Assembly (NCBI RefSeq): GCF_000172795.2
Contig: NZ_CP020947.1
Location: 3,475,001 to 3,539,000, forward strand
Direction: 5' to 3'
DNA from: Rhizobium sp. CIAT894
Lineage (GTDB): Bacteria > Pseudomonadota > Alphaproteobacteria > Rhizobiales > Rhizobiaceae
DNA: 64,000 bases
The notes beneath the pieces were generated by a model that saw only the letters and a program-made list of their open reading frames with translations, made no database searches and was not told the origin of the DNA. The stretch's first letter is position 1; each line of letters begins with the position of its first letter. Below are positions 27,831 through 36,719 of this stretch, in pieces. A program made the translations under genes and the position numbers.

Positions 27831-28221
27831 GAGCATAACTCCGAGTACTCGAATGATCATAGTTAATGCCGCACTGCAGCAATTATATTACATTCACAGA
27901 CAAGTCAAATAAACGAAACATATAAACGTCGTAAATCAAAATATATATTTTAATAAAGAATCAAAAATACATCGGAATCCGAAGCGTAAGTCGGAAGAGA
28001 TGAAATAACAATCGAATGACTTAATCGCGTCGCCGCCCGGAAGCCAACGCATTAAAAAGCGGCAATTGCCGAAATAGCGATATAAAAAATACAGATAAAT
28101 CTCGGATGATTAATCACCTCTATGTAGATTGGATCGCGATTTAGAATGATAATAATTTGATCGAAGCACGATCAAAATTCTATTCTGCCAATTTAGTAGC
28201 ATAAAGAATTTATTAAGGATT
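27831..28221. other. AT-rich divergent promoter region between Crp/Fnr copy A and the initiating transferase
   Basis: No gene is supported. Its base composition is much richer in A/T than the genes on both sides. It must carry the promoters of both EPS arms. Only one clear palindrome is seen (28157-28175). The corresponding region of copy B (38634-39002) is similarly AT-rich but has diverged, apart from the last bases before the transferase start. Confidence 0.6.
28157..28175. promoter_or_regulatory. TTGATCG palindrome, candidate Crp/Fnr-type operator
   Basis: TTGATCG and CGATCAA arms with a 5-base spacer, 47 bases upstream of the transferase start. The half sites TTGAT and ATCAA equal those of Fnr/FixK boxes, but they are 9 bases apart instead of 4, so the assignment to the neighbouring regulator is tentative. 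Confidence 0.35.
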
Positions 28222-29001
28222 ATGACTTTGGTAACAGACAACCAGAGTGCGGTGCAGCAAAGTTTAACCGTTCTTAATCCGAAAGTTTTGGAGACCCCAA
28301 TGGCATGGGAAGCACACAGTTTCGAGTCATGGTCGCGTGTCGGACGGTCTGCGAAAGGCGACGACCTCCATGCGTCCCGGCCTCATGCCGCGGGCAGATC
28401 GTCCAAACGCGCGCTCGATCTCCTGATGGCGATCACCGCCCTCATCCTGCTTTCGCCGCTTCTGCTGCTCGTCGCAATGATCGTGAAGTTCTCCGATCGC
28501 GGCCCGATCTTCTATTCCCATACACGCATCGGCTTCGGCGGGGCGCCGTTCGGATGCCTCAAATTTCGCACGATGAAGACTGATGCGAGCGCTCAGCTTG
28601 CCGAATTGCTGCAAAACAACCCGGCCGCACGAAGCGAATGGGAAGCGACGCACAAGCTGAAGGATGACCCGAGGATCACGGCCGTCGGCGAGATCCTGAG
28701 GCGATCAAGCATCGACGAGCTTCCCCAGCTGATCAACGTCCTACGCGGCGAAATGAGCCTGGTCGGCCCCCGGCCGATCACCGCCGAGGAATTGCCGCGC
28801 TACGGCGAACATATCTGGGCCTATATGGCCTTCCGTCCCGGACTGACGGGGCACTGGCAGACCAGCGGGCGCAACGATGTCAGCTACGAGCACCGGGTTT
28901 CCCTCGACGTTCACTACATCGACAACTGGTCGCTCGGCCGCGACTTCGTCATCATCGCCAAGACCATTCCCGCTCTGTTTACGCAGCGTGGCTCGTACTG
29001 A
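28222..29001 (+). CDS. Exopolysaccharide initiating sugar-phosphate transferase (ExoY/WbaP type), copy A
   Basis: A 259-residue polyprenyl-phosphate sugar-1-phosphotransferase that starts EPS repeat-unit synthesis on the inner membrane. The re-entrant/membrane helix is SSKRALDLLMAITALILLSPLLLLVAMIV (about 59-88). Conserved motifs are KFRTM (about 114), DPRIT (about 150), the catalytic Asp-Glu pair in SIDELPQ (about 167-173), MSLVGPRP (about 184) and PGLTGHWQ (about 212). The start at 28222 gives an N-terminus (MTLVTD) conserved in copy B; an ATG at 28300 has a better ribosome site (GGAG, 6 bases) and may be the real start. All catalytic motifs are intact. Confidence 0.92.
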   Translation: MTLVTDNQSAVQQSLTVLNPKVLETPMAWEAHSFESWSRVGRSAKGDDLHASRPHAAGRSSKRALDLLMAITALILLSPLLLLVAMIVKFSDRGPIFYSHTRIGFGGAPFGCLKFRTMKTDASAQLAELLQNNPAARSEWEATHKLKDDPRITAVGEILRRSSIDELPQLINVLRGEMSLVGPRPITAEELPRYGEHIWAYMAFRPGLTGHWQTSGRNDVSYEHRVSLDVHYIDNWSLGRDFVIIAKTIPALFTQRGSY

Positions 29002-29135
29002 GCATCAAAGCGGAGAGCTGCCGATCATACCCGAAATCGGAAGGCACGGTCCTCCCCCGCCCCTTTCAAGCTGAAACTACCTGGTCGCCCGGTACTTGAC
29101 GACCCCGTGATATCGCCATTTTGGATGAGCACAAC

Positions 29136-30893
29136 ATGACCTCAAGCACGATCTTCAGTGGTGTTTCTCCGATATCTCTGCCGGCCACACCCAATGGCGG
29201 GAATTCGCCGCTGACATTGCGGGATATGCTTTTCTTTCTCAGGATGCGCTGGCTGTGGATCGTAGCAACGACGGTCGCCTTCCTCGCAGTGGCGGGGAGC
29301 TACCTGCTGACCGCCGAACCGAGTTTCCTTGCCAGTACGCAGCTCGTGATTTTCCCCCAGGTGAGCGGCTCCGAAGCACAGAGAGCTTTCGCGGAAGACG
29401 CATTCATAGAGGGGCAGCTGGAAATTGCCAGATCCAGCGATGTTGTCGGCGGAACGGTAAAGGCGCTTAACCTCGATACCGACCCTGATTTCGTCGATCA
29501 GACGCCTTCGCTTCAGGACAGGGCAAAGAGCTGGTTGATGGGGATCTCGTCAGATCCGGAGCTATCTCAGGAAACGGCGGCCGCGGGAACGAATGAAAGA
29601 CGACAGCAAACCGAGGAGGAGCGGACCTACGACCGGGCGATCGCCACGCTGGCGAACATGGTGGGAATACGCCGGATCGGCAGTTCGACGATCATCGAAA
29701 TATCGGCTGCGGCGTCGACCCCTCAGAAAGCCGTCGACATCGCCGACACGCTCGCCAAACAGTACATCCAGAAAAATATCGCGATGAAGGCCGATGCCTC
29801 CCGGCAATATAGCGAATGGCTGGAAAAATTCGTCAGCGAGCAGCAGCGTGGACTGGCCGAAGCTGCCAGCGCCCTGGCCAGCTTCACCAGCAATCCGCGC
29901 GATCAGTTCAAGCTTGCGGAGTTGCAGAGCGCCACCGATGCACGCCGCACCCTCTATGAAAATACCTTGAACCAGCTGACTGAAGCCAGGCAGCGCATCA
30001 CCTACCCGGTATCCGACGCCACGATCGTCTCGCGGGCCACGCTGCCTCTTTCCAAAGCCAGACCACGCAGCGCGCTCATCATCGCCTTTGCGGCGGCGGT
30101 CGGTCTTGGCGTCGGCCTGGCACTTGCCATGATAAGGCATGCCGGCGATCGCCGGATCGTCCGTCCCCATCAGATCGCGGAAGCCGGTGAGCTGCCCCTG
30201 GTCACGATGCTCGAGACATCGAAAAACACCGGGGATGGACATCGCCCGCCTTTCCTCGCCGTCGGCACAGGCAGCAGCACCGCAGCCGCCTATCCTGTTA
30301 TTCCGGGCATGGCGGAACTGAGCGCGACCGTCGTCGGTCTTCGGCGCAAGCGCCGGGTCGTCATCGGGATTGTCGCCGTCAATCCCGGCGGCGGAGCATC
30401 GACCATAGCATGCGAGCTTGCGGTGCTGTCGTCGACATCAGGGGCTCAGACGCTGCTGATCGATGCCGCCGCGCAGAAATCCTCGCTCAGCAAATCGATC
30501 GCGCCCCATAGTTCCACGGGTCTCGTCGATGTCCTCGACAATGGCGAACTGATCCAGGCGGCGGCATTGCCTCTCACCCCGACGCTGAAATTCCTTCCCC
30601 TCGGCGAGGTCGAAGCGGTGACGCCGGCCATTCGCTTGAGTTCACGCCGCACGCAGTTGAGCTTCGCCAACCTGAAAAAGGAGTTCGACGCCGTATTCGT
30701 CGATGTTTCCGCGTTCTCCGCGTCTCCGGACGCCAATGCGATCGCGCCGGAGCTGGACGGCGTCCTCGTCGTCACTTCGCACGGACGCACCTCGATCGAC
30801 GATACCCTGCGCGTCATCGACACGCTGCGTAATGTCGGCGCCGAGATCCTCGGCGTGATCATCAACCATGCGCCGAAGAGAATGCAGTCATGA
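29136..30893 (+). CDS. Wzz/ExoP-like chain-length protein with a degenerate tyrosine-kinase-like domain
   Basis: A 585-residue inner-membrane copolymerase. TM1 is LWIVATTVAFLAVAGSYLL (about 32-50), then a periplasmic domain with coiled coil, and TM2 is ALIIAFAAAVGLGVGLALAMI (about 311-331). The cytosolic part resembles a BY-kinase P-loop domain, but Walker A reads NPGGGAST where kinases have PGEGKST: the lysine is replaced. Walker A' is LLIDAAAQ in place of DxDxR, and no C-terminal tyrosine cluster is present. It is shorter than ExoP (about 780). It probably sets polymer length without kinase activity. An upstream TTG at 29121 is a weaker start. It overlaps the next gene by 4 bases. Confidence 0.88.
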   Translation: MTSSTIFSGVSPISLPATPNGGNSPLTLRDMLFFLRMRWLWIVATTVAFLAVAGSYLLTAEPSFLASTQLVIFPQVSGSEAQRAFAEDAFIEGQLEIARSSDVVGGTVKALNLDTDPDFVDQTPSLQDRAKSWLMGISSDPELSQETAAAGTNERRQQTEEERTYDRAIATLANMVGIRRIGSSTIIEISAAASTPQKAVDIADTLAKQYIQKNIAMKADASRQYSEWLEKFVSEQQRGLAEAASALASFTSNPRDQFKLAELQSATDARRTLYENTLNQLTEARQRITYPVSDATIVSRATLPLSKARPRSALIIAFAAAVGLGVGLALAMIRHAGDRRIVRPHQIAEAGELPLVTMLETSKNTGDGHRPPFLAVGTGSSTAAAYPVIPGMAELSATVVGLRRKRRVVIGIVAVNPGGGASTIACELAVLSSTSGAQTLLIDAAAQKSSLSKSIAPHSSTGLVDVLDNGELIQAAALPLTPTLKFLPLGEVEAVTPAIRLSSRRTQLSFANLKKEFDAVFVDVSAFSASPDANAIAPELDGVLVVTSHGRTSIDDTLRVIDTLRNVGAEILGVIINHAPKRMQS

Positions 30894-31912
30894 CCTCGAC
30901 TTCGGCAGGAAAAACCAGGCAGGACGGTTCGCTGAGGCCGGTGTCCGTTTCTTGCGGCCCAGAAGCCATGGGCGCGGGCGGGCGCCGCCCATTGCGCATT
31001 GCCGTCGGGATCGCTTCGGCAGGCCGCCCCTCGATATTGCGGGAAACGATCGACTATCTCACCAGCCTGCCGGATCAGGCGGAGCGGCTGATCGTCTGCG
31101 TGCCGGTGATCGACGACGCCGGCGGGCTCTCCGACCGCCTCGACGTGGAAGTCATCGTCGGCAGCCGTGGCCTGACCACCCAGCGCAACAGCATCATCGC
31201 GGCCGCCGCAGCCGATATGGATCTTCTGATCTTCCTGGACGACGACTTCATTCCCGCCGCGAGCTTCCTGTCGCGGATTGCCGCCGTCTTTGCGGCAAAG
31301 CCCGACGTGGCGATCGCCACCGGCGAAGTCCTGGCCGACGGCGTCCTCGACGGTGGCCTCAGCATGTCGAAAGCGTTGCAGGTTCTTGAAGCCGCCGGCG
31401 AAGGTGCCGAAAAAGTGACGGAAGTCTACAACGCTTACGGATGCAACATGGCGGTTCGCCTGTCATCCGTTCTTGAGCACGACCTGACTTTTGACGAGCA
31501 GCTGCCGCTCTATGGCTGGCTAGAGGACGTCGATTTCAGCCGGTCCATCGCCCGCTACGGCAGGTCGGTGCGTGTCGAGGGCGCCCGCGGCGTGCATCTC
31601 GGCGTCAGATCCGGGCGCCAGCCCGGCCGAAGGCTTGGTTATTCGCAGATTGCCAATCCTGTCTATCTGATCCGCAAGGGCACGATGTCGAAGGGCCGCG
31701 CAATCGCACAGATCGGCCGCAACATCCTGGCGAACGCGTCGGGCCTCTTGTTCAAAGATCACTTGGTGGACCGGCGGGGACGTTTGAACGGCAATATGCT
31801 GGCGCTGGCCGATCTTCTCGCCGGCCACGCCTCGCCGTCCCGCATTCTCGAACTCGGCAATCCGTCGCCGCGCGAGATGCCTTCACCGTCGATTGCAACG
31901 AAACGGAGATAG
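30890..31912 (+). CDS. Glycosyltransferase family 2
   Basis: A 340-residue GT-A enzyme. The N-terminal nucleotide-sugar region is RIAVGIASAGRPSILRETIDYLTSLP (about 36-61). The metal-binding acidic motif is LIFLDDDFIP (about 110-119), and an ED motif for the catalytic base appears in YGWLEDVDFSRSI (about 207-219). It overlaps the Wzz gene by ATGA and precedes the export gene by 4 bases, so it belongs to the plus arm of the EPS operon. The sugar is unknown. Confidence 0.87.
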   Translation: MTSTSAGKTRQDGSLRPVSVSCGPEAMGAGGRRPLRIAVGIASAGRPSILRETIDYLTSLPDQAERLIVCVPVIDDAGGLSDRLDVEVIVGSRGLTTQRNSIIAAAAADMDLLIFLDDDFIPAASFLSRIAAVFAAKPDVAIATGEVLADGVLDGGLSMSKALQVLEAAGEGAEKVTEVYNAYGCNMAVRLSSVLEHDLTFDEQLPLYGWLEDVDFSRSIARYGRSVRVEGARGVHLGVRSGRQPGRRLGYSQIANPVYLIRKGTMSKGRAIAQIGRNILANASGLLFKDHLVDRRGRLNGNMLALADLLAGHASPSRILELGNPSPREMPSPSIATKRR

Positions 31913-31916
31913 ATCA

Positions 31917-33296
31917 ATGCAGCCCAAATCCTGGTCCGATCGCTTTGTCTCCACGGCACTCGCTTTGCTGGCATTCTGCTGCCTGACCGGCTGGAGCGTC
32001 GCCCATGCACAAACAACCACCCTCGTGCCGGAAGACAAGGTAAGACTGCGCGTCGTCGAATGGCGCTCATCGGATTCCCGTTATGCCAGTTGGGAAGCTC
32101 TGGACGGCGTCTATACCATCGACGATACCGGCGACCTGTCGATCCCGATCGCCGGCCACGTAGAGGCGACCGGAAAGACGACCGAAGAACTCGCCGATGC
32201 CATCGCCAGCGCACTGGCCGAAAAGGCTAACCTTCCCGGCAAGCCATATATCGCCCTCGAAATTGCCGAGCATGCCCCGATCTTCGTGACCGGAACGGTG
32301 CAAACTCCCGGGCGCTATCCTTTTGAACCGAACATGACTGTCATGAAGGCCGTCAGCATCGCGGGGGGCTTCCTGCGGGAACGCGAGGACAATACCTATT
32401 TCGAGCGCGACCGGATCCAGGCTGCCGGCGCCTACCGAACCGCCGTTCTTAACCGGCGCGATCTCTTGATGCGGCAGGCGCGGCTGCGCGCGGAGATCGC
32501 CGGCGAGCAGAGTTTCGAGATCCCTGCCGAACTCGCCGGAACGGCCGATATCGACAAGCTGAAGGCACAGGAATTGAACCTGATGCGGCTGCGGCGCGTC
32601 GATATCGATAGTCAGATCGAAGCGGCAAACGACCTCACCCGTCTCTATGGACAGCAGGTCGAGTCGCTTGCGGCCAAGATCAGTTCGCAAAAACGGCAGA
32701 TCGACCTTGCCCAGAAGGAATTGGACAACGTCAACAACCTCATGAGCAAGGGCCTGGTCAGCAACTCCCGTCAGGTTTCTGTCGACCGCTGGGTGGCGGA
32801 TGCACAAGGCACGCTGATCGATCTCGAAGTCGCACTGACCACGGCTCGCCAGGGCCTCAGCGAAGCCGACCGCTCGAAGGTCAACATCGTCAACAGGCAG
32901 AACAGCGAAAACCAGGAGCTGCTCAACCAGGTCAATCTCGCAATCGGCAGGGCGGCGATCGATATCCAGGTGGCCCAGCTTCTGGGCGAACAGGCCGGCT
33001 ACGACGCTCAACTGGCCCAGATCAATACCGACGCGCCGGGTCTCGGCAAAGCGCAGAAGAACTACAGGATCGTGCGTCGCAACGACGACGGAACCTCCCG
33101 CACCATCGCGGCGGACGAGCAAACCGCATTGCTGCCGCACGATCTCGTCGAGGTCGGTTTGGACACGAATCTTCAGGCGCCATCTCCGGCGCCGCCGACC
33201 GCACCGCAGAAACAGAGCTCGGCAGCCATCGCGTCCGACGTGGCCGGAGACAATCGGTCGGCCCCCGGCTGGATGTCGCCGACAGGATCGAATTAG
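31917..33296 (+). CDS. Polysaccharide export protein with long coiled coil (ExoF-like)
   Basis: A 459-residue exported protein. A signal peptide (STALALLAFCCLTGWSVAHA, about 12-31) is followed by a Poly_export domain (LVPEDKVRLRVVEW about 36, DGVYTIDDTGDLSIPIAGHVEATGKTTEEL about 60-90), an SLBB domain (IFVTGTVQTPGRYPFEPNMTVMKAVSIAGGF, about 125-155) and a long coiled coil (about 190-370). No lipobox cysteine is obvious, unlike Wza, but this fits ExoF of Sinorhizobium (about 420 residues). GGAG lies before the ATG at 31917. It should link periplasmic polymer transfer to the outer membrane. Confidence 0.88.
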   Translation: MQPKSWSDRFVSTALALLAFCCLTGWSVAHAQTTTLVPEDKVRLRVVEWRSSDSRYASWEALDGVYTIDDTGDLSIPIAGHVEATGKTTEELADAIASALAEKANLPGKPYIALEIAEHAPIFVTGTVQTPGRYPFEPNMTVMKAVSIAGGFLREREDNTYFERDRIQAAGAYRTAVLNRRDLLMRQARLRAEIAGEQSFEIPAELAGTADIDKLKAQELNLMRLRRVDIDSQIEAANDLTRLYGQQVESLAAKISSQKRQIDLAQKELDNVNNLMSKGLVSNSRQVSVDRWVADAQGTLIDLEVALTTARQGLSEADRSKVNIVNRQNSENQELLNQVNLAIGRAAIDIQVAQLLGEQAGYDAQLAQINTDAPGLGKAQKNYRIVRRNDDGTSRTIAADEQTALLPHDLVEVGLDTNLQAPSPAPPTAPQKQSSAAIASDVAGDNRSAPGWMSPTGSN

Positions 33297-33418
33297 GAGG
33301 CGGCTGTGACGATCGACGACAGTGGGCGGATATCGCCTCGTGCATCACGCCGAATGATGAATGCCGGCTTTCGGCAAAAGCGGCCTCGGCTGCTCACCTC
33401 CGGATCGGGATCTGAAGC

Positions 33419-34888
33419 ATGTCGATAGAACCGATCGGTTTCATCGTTCTGCTGCTCGGCGTGCTCTGCATAGTCAACGGCGCTCGCTTTGCGATTACGA
33501 TCCTCTGCCTGTCGACGCTGCTGGGCGCCGCAGCGGCTCTGCAATTGCCCGCGCTCGGCGGCAGCAGTATCCAGCCAAGCCATCTTTTGGTGCTCTTTCT
33601 CGTCGTGGCGGTGCTGCTGCGTCCGGCTCAAACGCAGGCCATGCTGGCCAGCATTGCCTATCCAGGTCCCGGCTTCTGGTTTGCCGCCTACATCCTGTTT
33701 TCCGTGGCATCGTCTTTCTTTTTGCCCCGCATCTTTGCAGGCGCGACCCTCGTCTACTCCTCTGCGCGAGACGCCTCGGGCATGATGTCGACGGTGGCCG
33801 CCCCGCTGTCACCGGGCTCGTCCAATCTCAGCCAGTCTGTCTACCTGCTCGGCGACCTCGCCTGTTTTGCCGTCATCGCCGGGCTTGCTCGGCTCGGCCA
33901 TGCCCGTTTCATCGCGCAGCAGTTGATCGTGGCGTCGATCGCATGTTTTGTTCTGGCGCTGCTTGATATCGGAACCTTCCTGACCGGCCAGTCCTACCTG
34001 CTCGATGTCATCAGGAATGCGAATTATACCATGCATACGGCCGAGACGATCAGCGGCTTCAAACGCATCGTCGGCGCCTTTCCCGAAGCGAGCATGTACG
34101 GCGCCGTCGCGCTGGCCTATTTTTCCTTCACGCTTATGCTCTGGCTGGAGCGTGTTCAAAGCCGCGTGGCGGGACTTGCAACACTTTTCATCGGCCCGAC
34201 GATCGTCCTTTGCACCTCGACCACCGCCTATATTGCGGGCATCTTCGTTGTCTCCATGTTCGTGCTGTTCTGCCTGAAACGGCTGATAGGCGGCCCGGCC
34301 ACGACACCCCACGTGACACTCCTTGTGATCACGCTGTTCCTGATCCCTTGCGCCATCGTTGCTCTCAACCTTGTTCCCGATGCCTGGAATTCCCTCGCCG
34401 ATCTCGCGACGACCACCCTGTCGGACAAGCTCCAATCGCAATCCGGCGAAGAACGCACCGCCTGGAATACGCTGGCATTGATCGCATTTGTCGATACCGC
34501 CACTTTCGGCGCCGGGCTCGGCACGGTTCGAGCCTCGAGTTTTATCGCGGCATTGCTTTCGAATGTCGGATTGACCGGCACTCTCCTCTTCGCCACCTTC
34601 CTCTACAGCCTTGCAAGAGCGGCCGGCCGGCGCATACCAGGCGATCATGAGACGCACGCGATCGGAACCGCCGCAATTATGGCATCCATCGCCCAGGTCG
34701 CCTCGGCGGCCATATCGGGAAGCGGCACCGATCTCGGCCTGCTGTTCAGCACCACGGCGGGTCTGGCGGCCGGATGCCTTGCGGTCACCGATATTTCGCC
34801 GCGACGCACGATCCGATCGCTCGCCAACCGCCCCCCGCTGGAGACATCGACATCTCTGATGAGAGCGCCGATGATTTCAACACGATGA
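33419..34888 (+). CDS. Polysaccharide polymerase, Wzy/ExoQ-like membrane protein
   Basis: A 489-residue protein with about 10-12 membrane helices, for example IGFIVLLLGVLCIVNGARFAITILCL at the start and IVLCTSTTAYIAGIFVVSMFVLFCL in the middle. A soluble loop about 335-365 carries SGEERTAWNTLALIAF, which resembles the SxxxR-x-xxW segment in O-antigen ligase/Wzy loops. Family sequences diverge strongly, so context weighs heavily: it follows the export gene in an operon with flippase and chain-length genes. Polymerase is the best call, ligase the alternative. Confidence 0.75.
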   Translation: MSIEPIGFIVLLLGVLCIVNGARFAITILCLSTLLGAAAALQLPALGGSSIQPSHLLVLFLVVAVLLRPAQTQAMLASIAYPGPGFWFAAYILFSVASSFFLPRIFAGATLVYSSARDASGMMSTVAAPLSPGSSNLSQSVYLLGDLACFAVIAGLARLGHARFIAQQLIVASIACFVLALLDIGTFLTGQSYLLDVIRNANYTMHTAETISGFKRIVGAFPEASMYGAVALAYFSFTLMLWLERVQSRVAGLATLFIGPTIVLCTSTTAYIAGIFVVSMFVLFCLKRLIGGPATTPHVTLLVITLFLIPCAIVALNLVPDAWNSLADLATTTLSDKLQSQSGEERTAWNTLALIAFVDTATFGAGLGTVRASSFIAALLSNVGLTGTLLFATFLYSLARAAGRRIPGDHETHAIGTAAIMASIAQVASAAISGSGTDLGLLFSTTAGLAAGCLAVTDISPRRTIRSLANRPPLETSTSLMRAPMISTR

Positions 34889-35076
34889 TATCAGCGCTCG
34901 AATTCCGCCCCGGCGCGGATTGGCCTCATCACACCAGCGGCGTCTCCGCACTCGGTCGGAGCCGGCCGGCCGTGTCGTGTTTTTCCCCGTCGGGTCTTTC
35001 AAGGATCGCCGCGGGAAGCAGCCCGTCGGTCGAACGCAGTCCTGCAGACGGGCATGCTGAGGGCTCTACGTCAACA

Positions 35077-35376
35077 TCAGCCTTGCGGGCGCTCGTGGGT
35101 GGTCGCGACGTTGTCTGCGACGGAATTATTTTCCCGCGTCCTGGCATTGCGCCGCAAAAACCCCGACACGAACACACCTGCCAGATAGCCGATCTCCATG
35201 AACGCGAGGATGGCGACGCCGGAGAGGACCGCCGCGACCACGGAAGAGCCATCGGCAAAAGCCACGCCGCCGAAGCCGATTGCCACGAGCAATGCAAAAA
35301 TTGCGAAAGCCCAGGCACGGATGGAAGCCCCGGCAGCGATCGAAATCAAGACTGCCACCCCTGTGGTGATCAGCAT
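35077..35376 (-). CDS. Small two-to-three-helix membrane protein, ExoX/SyrA-like EPS repressor candidate (copy A)
   Basis: A 99-residue protein. AGGGAG lies 6 bases before the ATG at 35376. Helices are LITTGVAVLISIAAGASI, AWAFAIFALLVAIGFGGVAFA and VVAAVLSGVAILAFMEIGYLAGVFVSGFLRR, then a charged tail. The length and the end of the last helix (EIGYLAGVF) recall ExoX/PsiA/SyrA proteins (QxGYFxxVL), which block the ExoY-type initiating transferase. A paralogue at 39774-40073 is clearly homologous (IRAWAFAIFA, LALMEICYLAGLF). It lies antisense inside the EPS locus. The function is inferred from family resemblance and context. Confidence 0.7.
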   Translation of the reverse strand: MLITTGVAVLISIAAGASIRAWAFAIFALLVAIGFGGVAFADGSSVVAAVLSGVAILAFMEIGYLAGVFVSGFLRRNARTRENNSVADNVATTHERPQG

Positions 35377-35679
35377 GGCGATCTCCCTTCCCTCTGCATT
35401 CCGACAGGGATCCCGGCGCCGACCACCGCAGCGCGAAACAAGATGTCGAAACACAGCCTGCTGACAGGCAAGGCACTCTTCATGGTGAATATCTCAACAA
35501 TGAACACACATAAGCCGCCGGCAACCAGATCCGCTTCAGCCACACGAGACTGGTCATCGCCATATATACCGAAGGGGGCCTTCATATGACAGACCCATCG
35601 GCTCAATTCACAACCGCTCGCTCGACCGGAAAGACGATACCGGTTCATTCGTATTGCGCACAATCGGAAGGGTGATGAC
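35377..35679. other. Intergenic region before the GT8 gene, with a possible leader ORF
   Basis: Shared upstream region of the ExoX-like gene (minus) and the GT8 gene (plus). The only coding candidate is a 29-codon frame, 35586-35675, starting MTDPSAQFT with GGGGG 7 bases upstream and stopping 4 bases before the GT8 ATG; it could be a leader peptide that couples translation. No terminator is seen. Confidence 0.4.
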
Positions 35680-36591
35680 ATGAACAATCAATGTGTCGTC
35701 TACGTCACGGATGTCGAGTATTCGTTTCCGACTATTCTCTCGGCACTTCAGGCTCGCAAATTCGCAAGCCCCGCAACCGATGTCTGCGTGCTTATGTCGG
35801 AACGCCTCGATAATTTCGAAGAGCTGAAAGCCCTGCTCGCAACGAGTGGGGTCGACTTGATCGATGCGACCGAAGCGCTGCAGGACTCGCTCGGCAAGCT
35901 CGACGGATCGCATTTCCAGGGACGCATCAGCGTCAGCACCATGGCCAAGCTGGTCCTGTGCGAGATCCTGCCTGCCAACTATACCCAGATCATCTACCTC
36001 GATGGGGATACGCAGATCGTCAGCGATCTCGGGAAGCTCGAAAGTGCCACCGTGCCCGAGGGCAGGTTTTTCGCAGCGCGCGATTACACAGCGATCCATG
36101 ACTTCCTCGACACGGGAAAGAGCAGCCGCTATTTCAATGCGGGGGTCCTGAAATTCCATCGCAACGGCTGGATCGGACAGGAGGCGCTTGAGCTTTTCGC
36201 CAGAAATCCCGACGCCTGCGAGGGCAAACATGATCAGGGTGCGTTGAATTATGTCTGCGGTTCATCGCTCATCCTCGTTTCGAACCGCTGGAACTTTCCC
36301 AAACAGTTCCTTCATCTGGTGAACATGTCCTCCTTGTCGATCGTCCATTACATGGCGCATCCGAAGCCGTGGCATGGCACCTTCTTTCCCTGGACCGACA
36401 GAGAAAGCCAAGTATACGTCGACCTGCGCAAAGCCCATCCGATTTATAACGCGCTGTATCGCGGAATAAACTTCGATCGTAAGTTCCTGTATAAGTACCG
36501 GTCGGTGCGGGCCCGGATCAACCACGCAATTCAACGGAGCGGGCCCAACCCGCGGGTCCAAAGCCTGCTGGTTGGCGATTACGCCGTATGA
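35680..36591 (+). CDS. Glycosyltransferase family 8
   Basis: A 303-residue GT-A enzyme. The N-terminus CVVYVTDVEYSFPTILSALQ (about 5-24) is a GT8 opening; the DxD metal motif is IIYLDGDTQIVSDL (about 104-117); YFNAGVLKFHRNGW (about 148-161) and HDQGALNYV (about 184-192) are the following conserved blocks, with a late HYMAHPKPWHG (about 225) as metal-ligand His region. It likely adds a hexose such as galactose or glucose to the EPS unit. It stands alone between two intergenic gaps but on the same strand as the EPS plus arm. Confidence 0.9.
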   Translation: MNNQCVVYVTDVEYSFPTILSALQARKFASPATDVCVLMSERLDNFEELKALLATSGVDLIDATEALQDSLGKLDGSHFQGRISVSTMAKLVLCEILPANYTQIIYLDGDTQIVSDLGKLESATVPEGRFFAARDYTAIHDFLDTGKSSRYFNAGVLKFHRNGWIGQEALELFARNPDACEGKHDQGALNYVCGSSLILVSNRWNFPKQFLHLVNMSSLSIVHYMAHPKPWHGTFFPWTDRESQVYVDLRKAHPIYNALYRGINFDRKFLYKYRSVRARINHAIQRSGPNPRVQSLLVGDYAV

Positions 36592-36719
36592 AGCATCATT
36601 GGTTCGCTTGGGATGAATATCGTGGCTGATCTCGGCAGCGCCGGTCGAGCCGTGGATTGCAGGCGCAAGCACAAGTCTTCATCCATTCCTTCCAGGATGG
36701 ATAATGTTCAGGACAGAAT

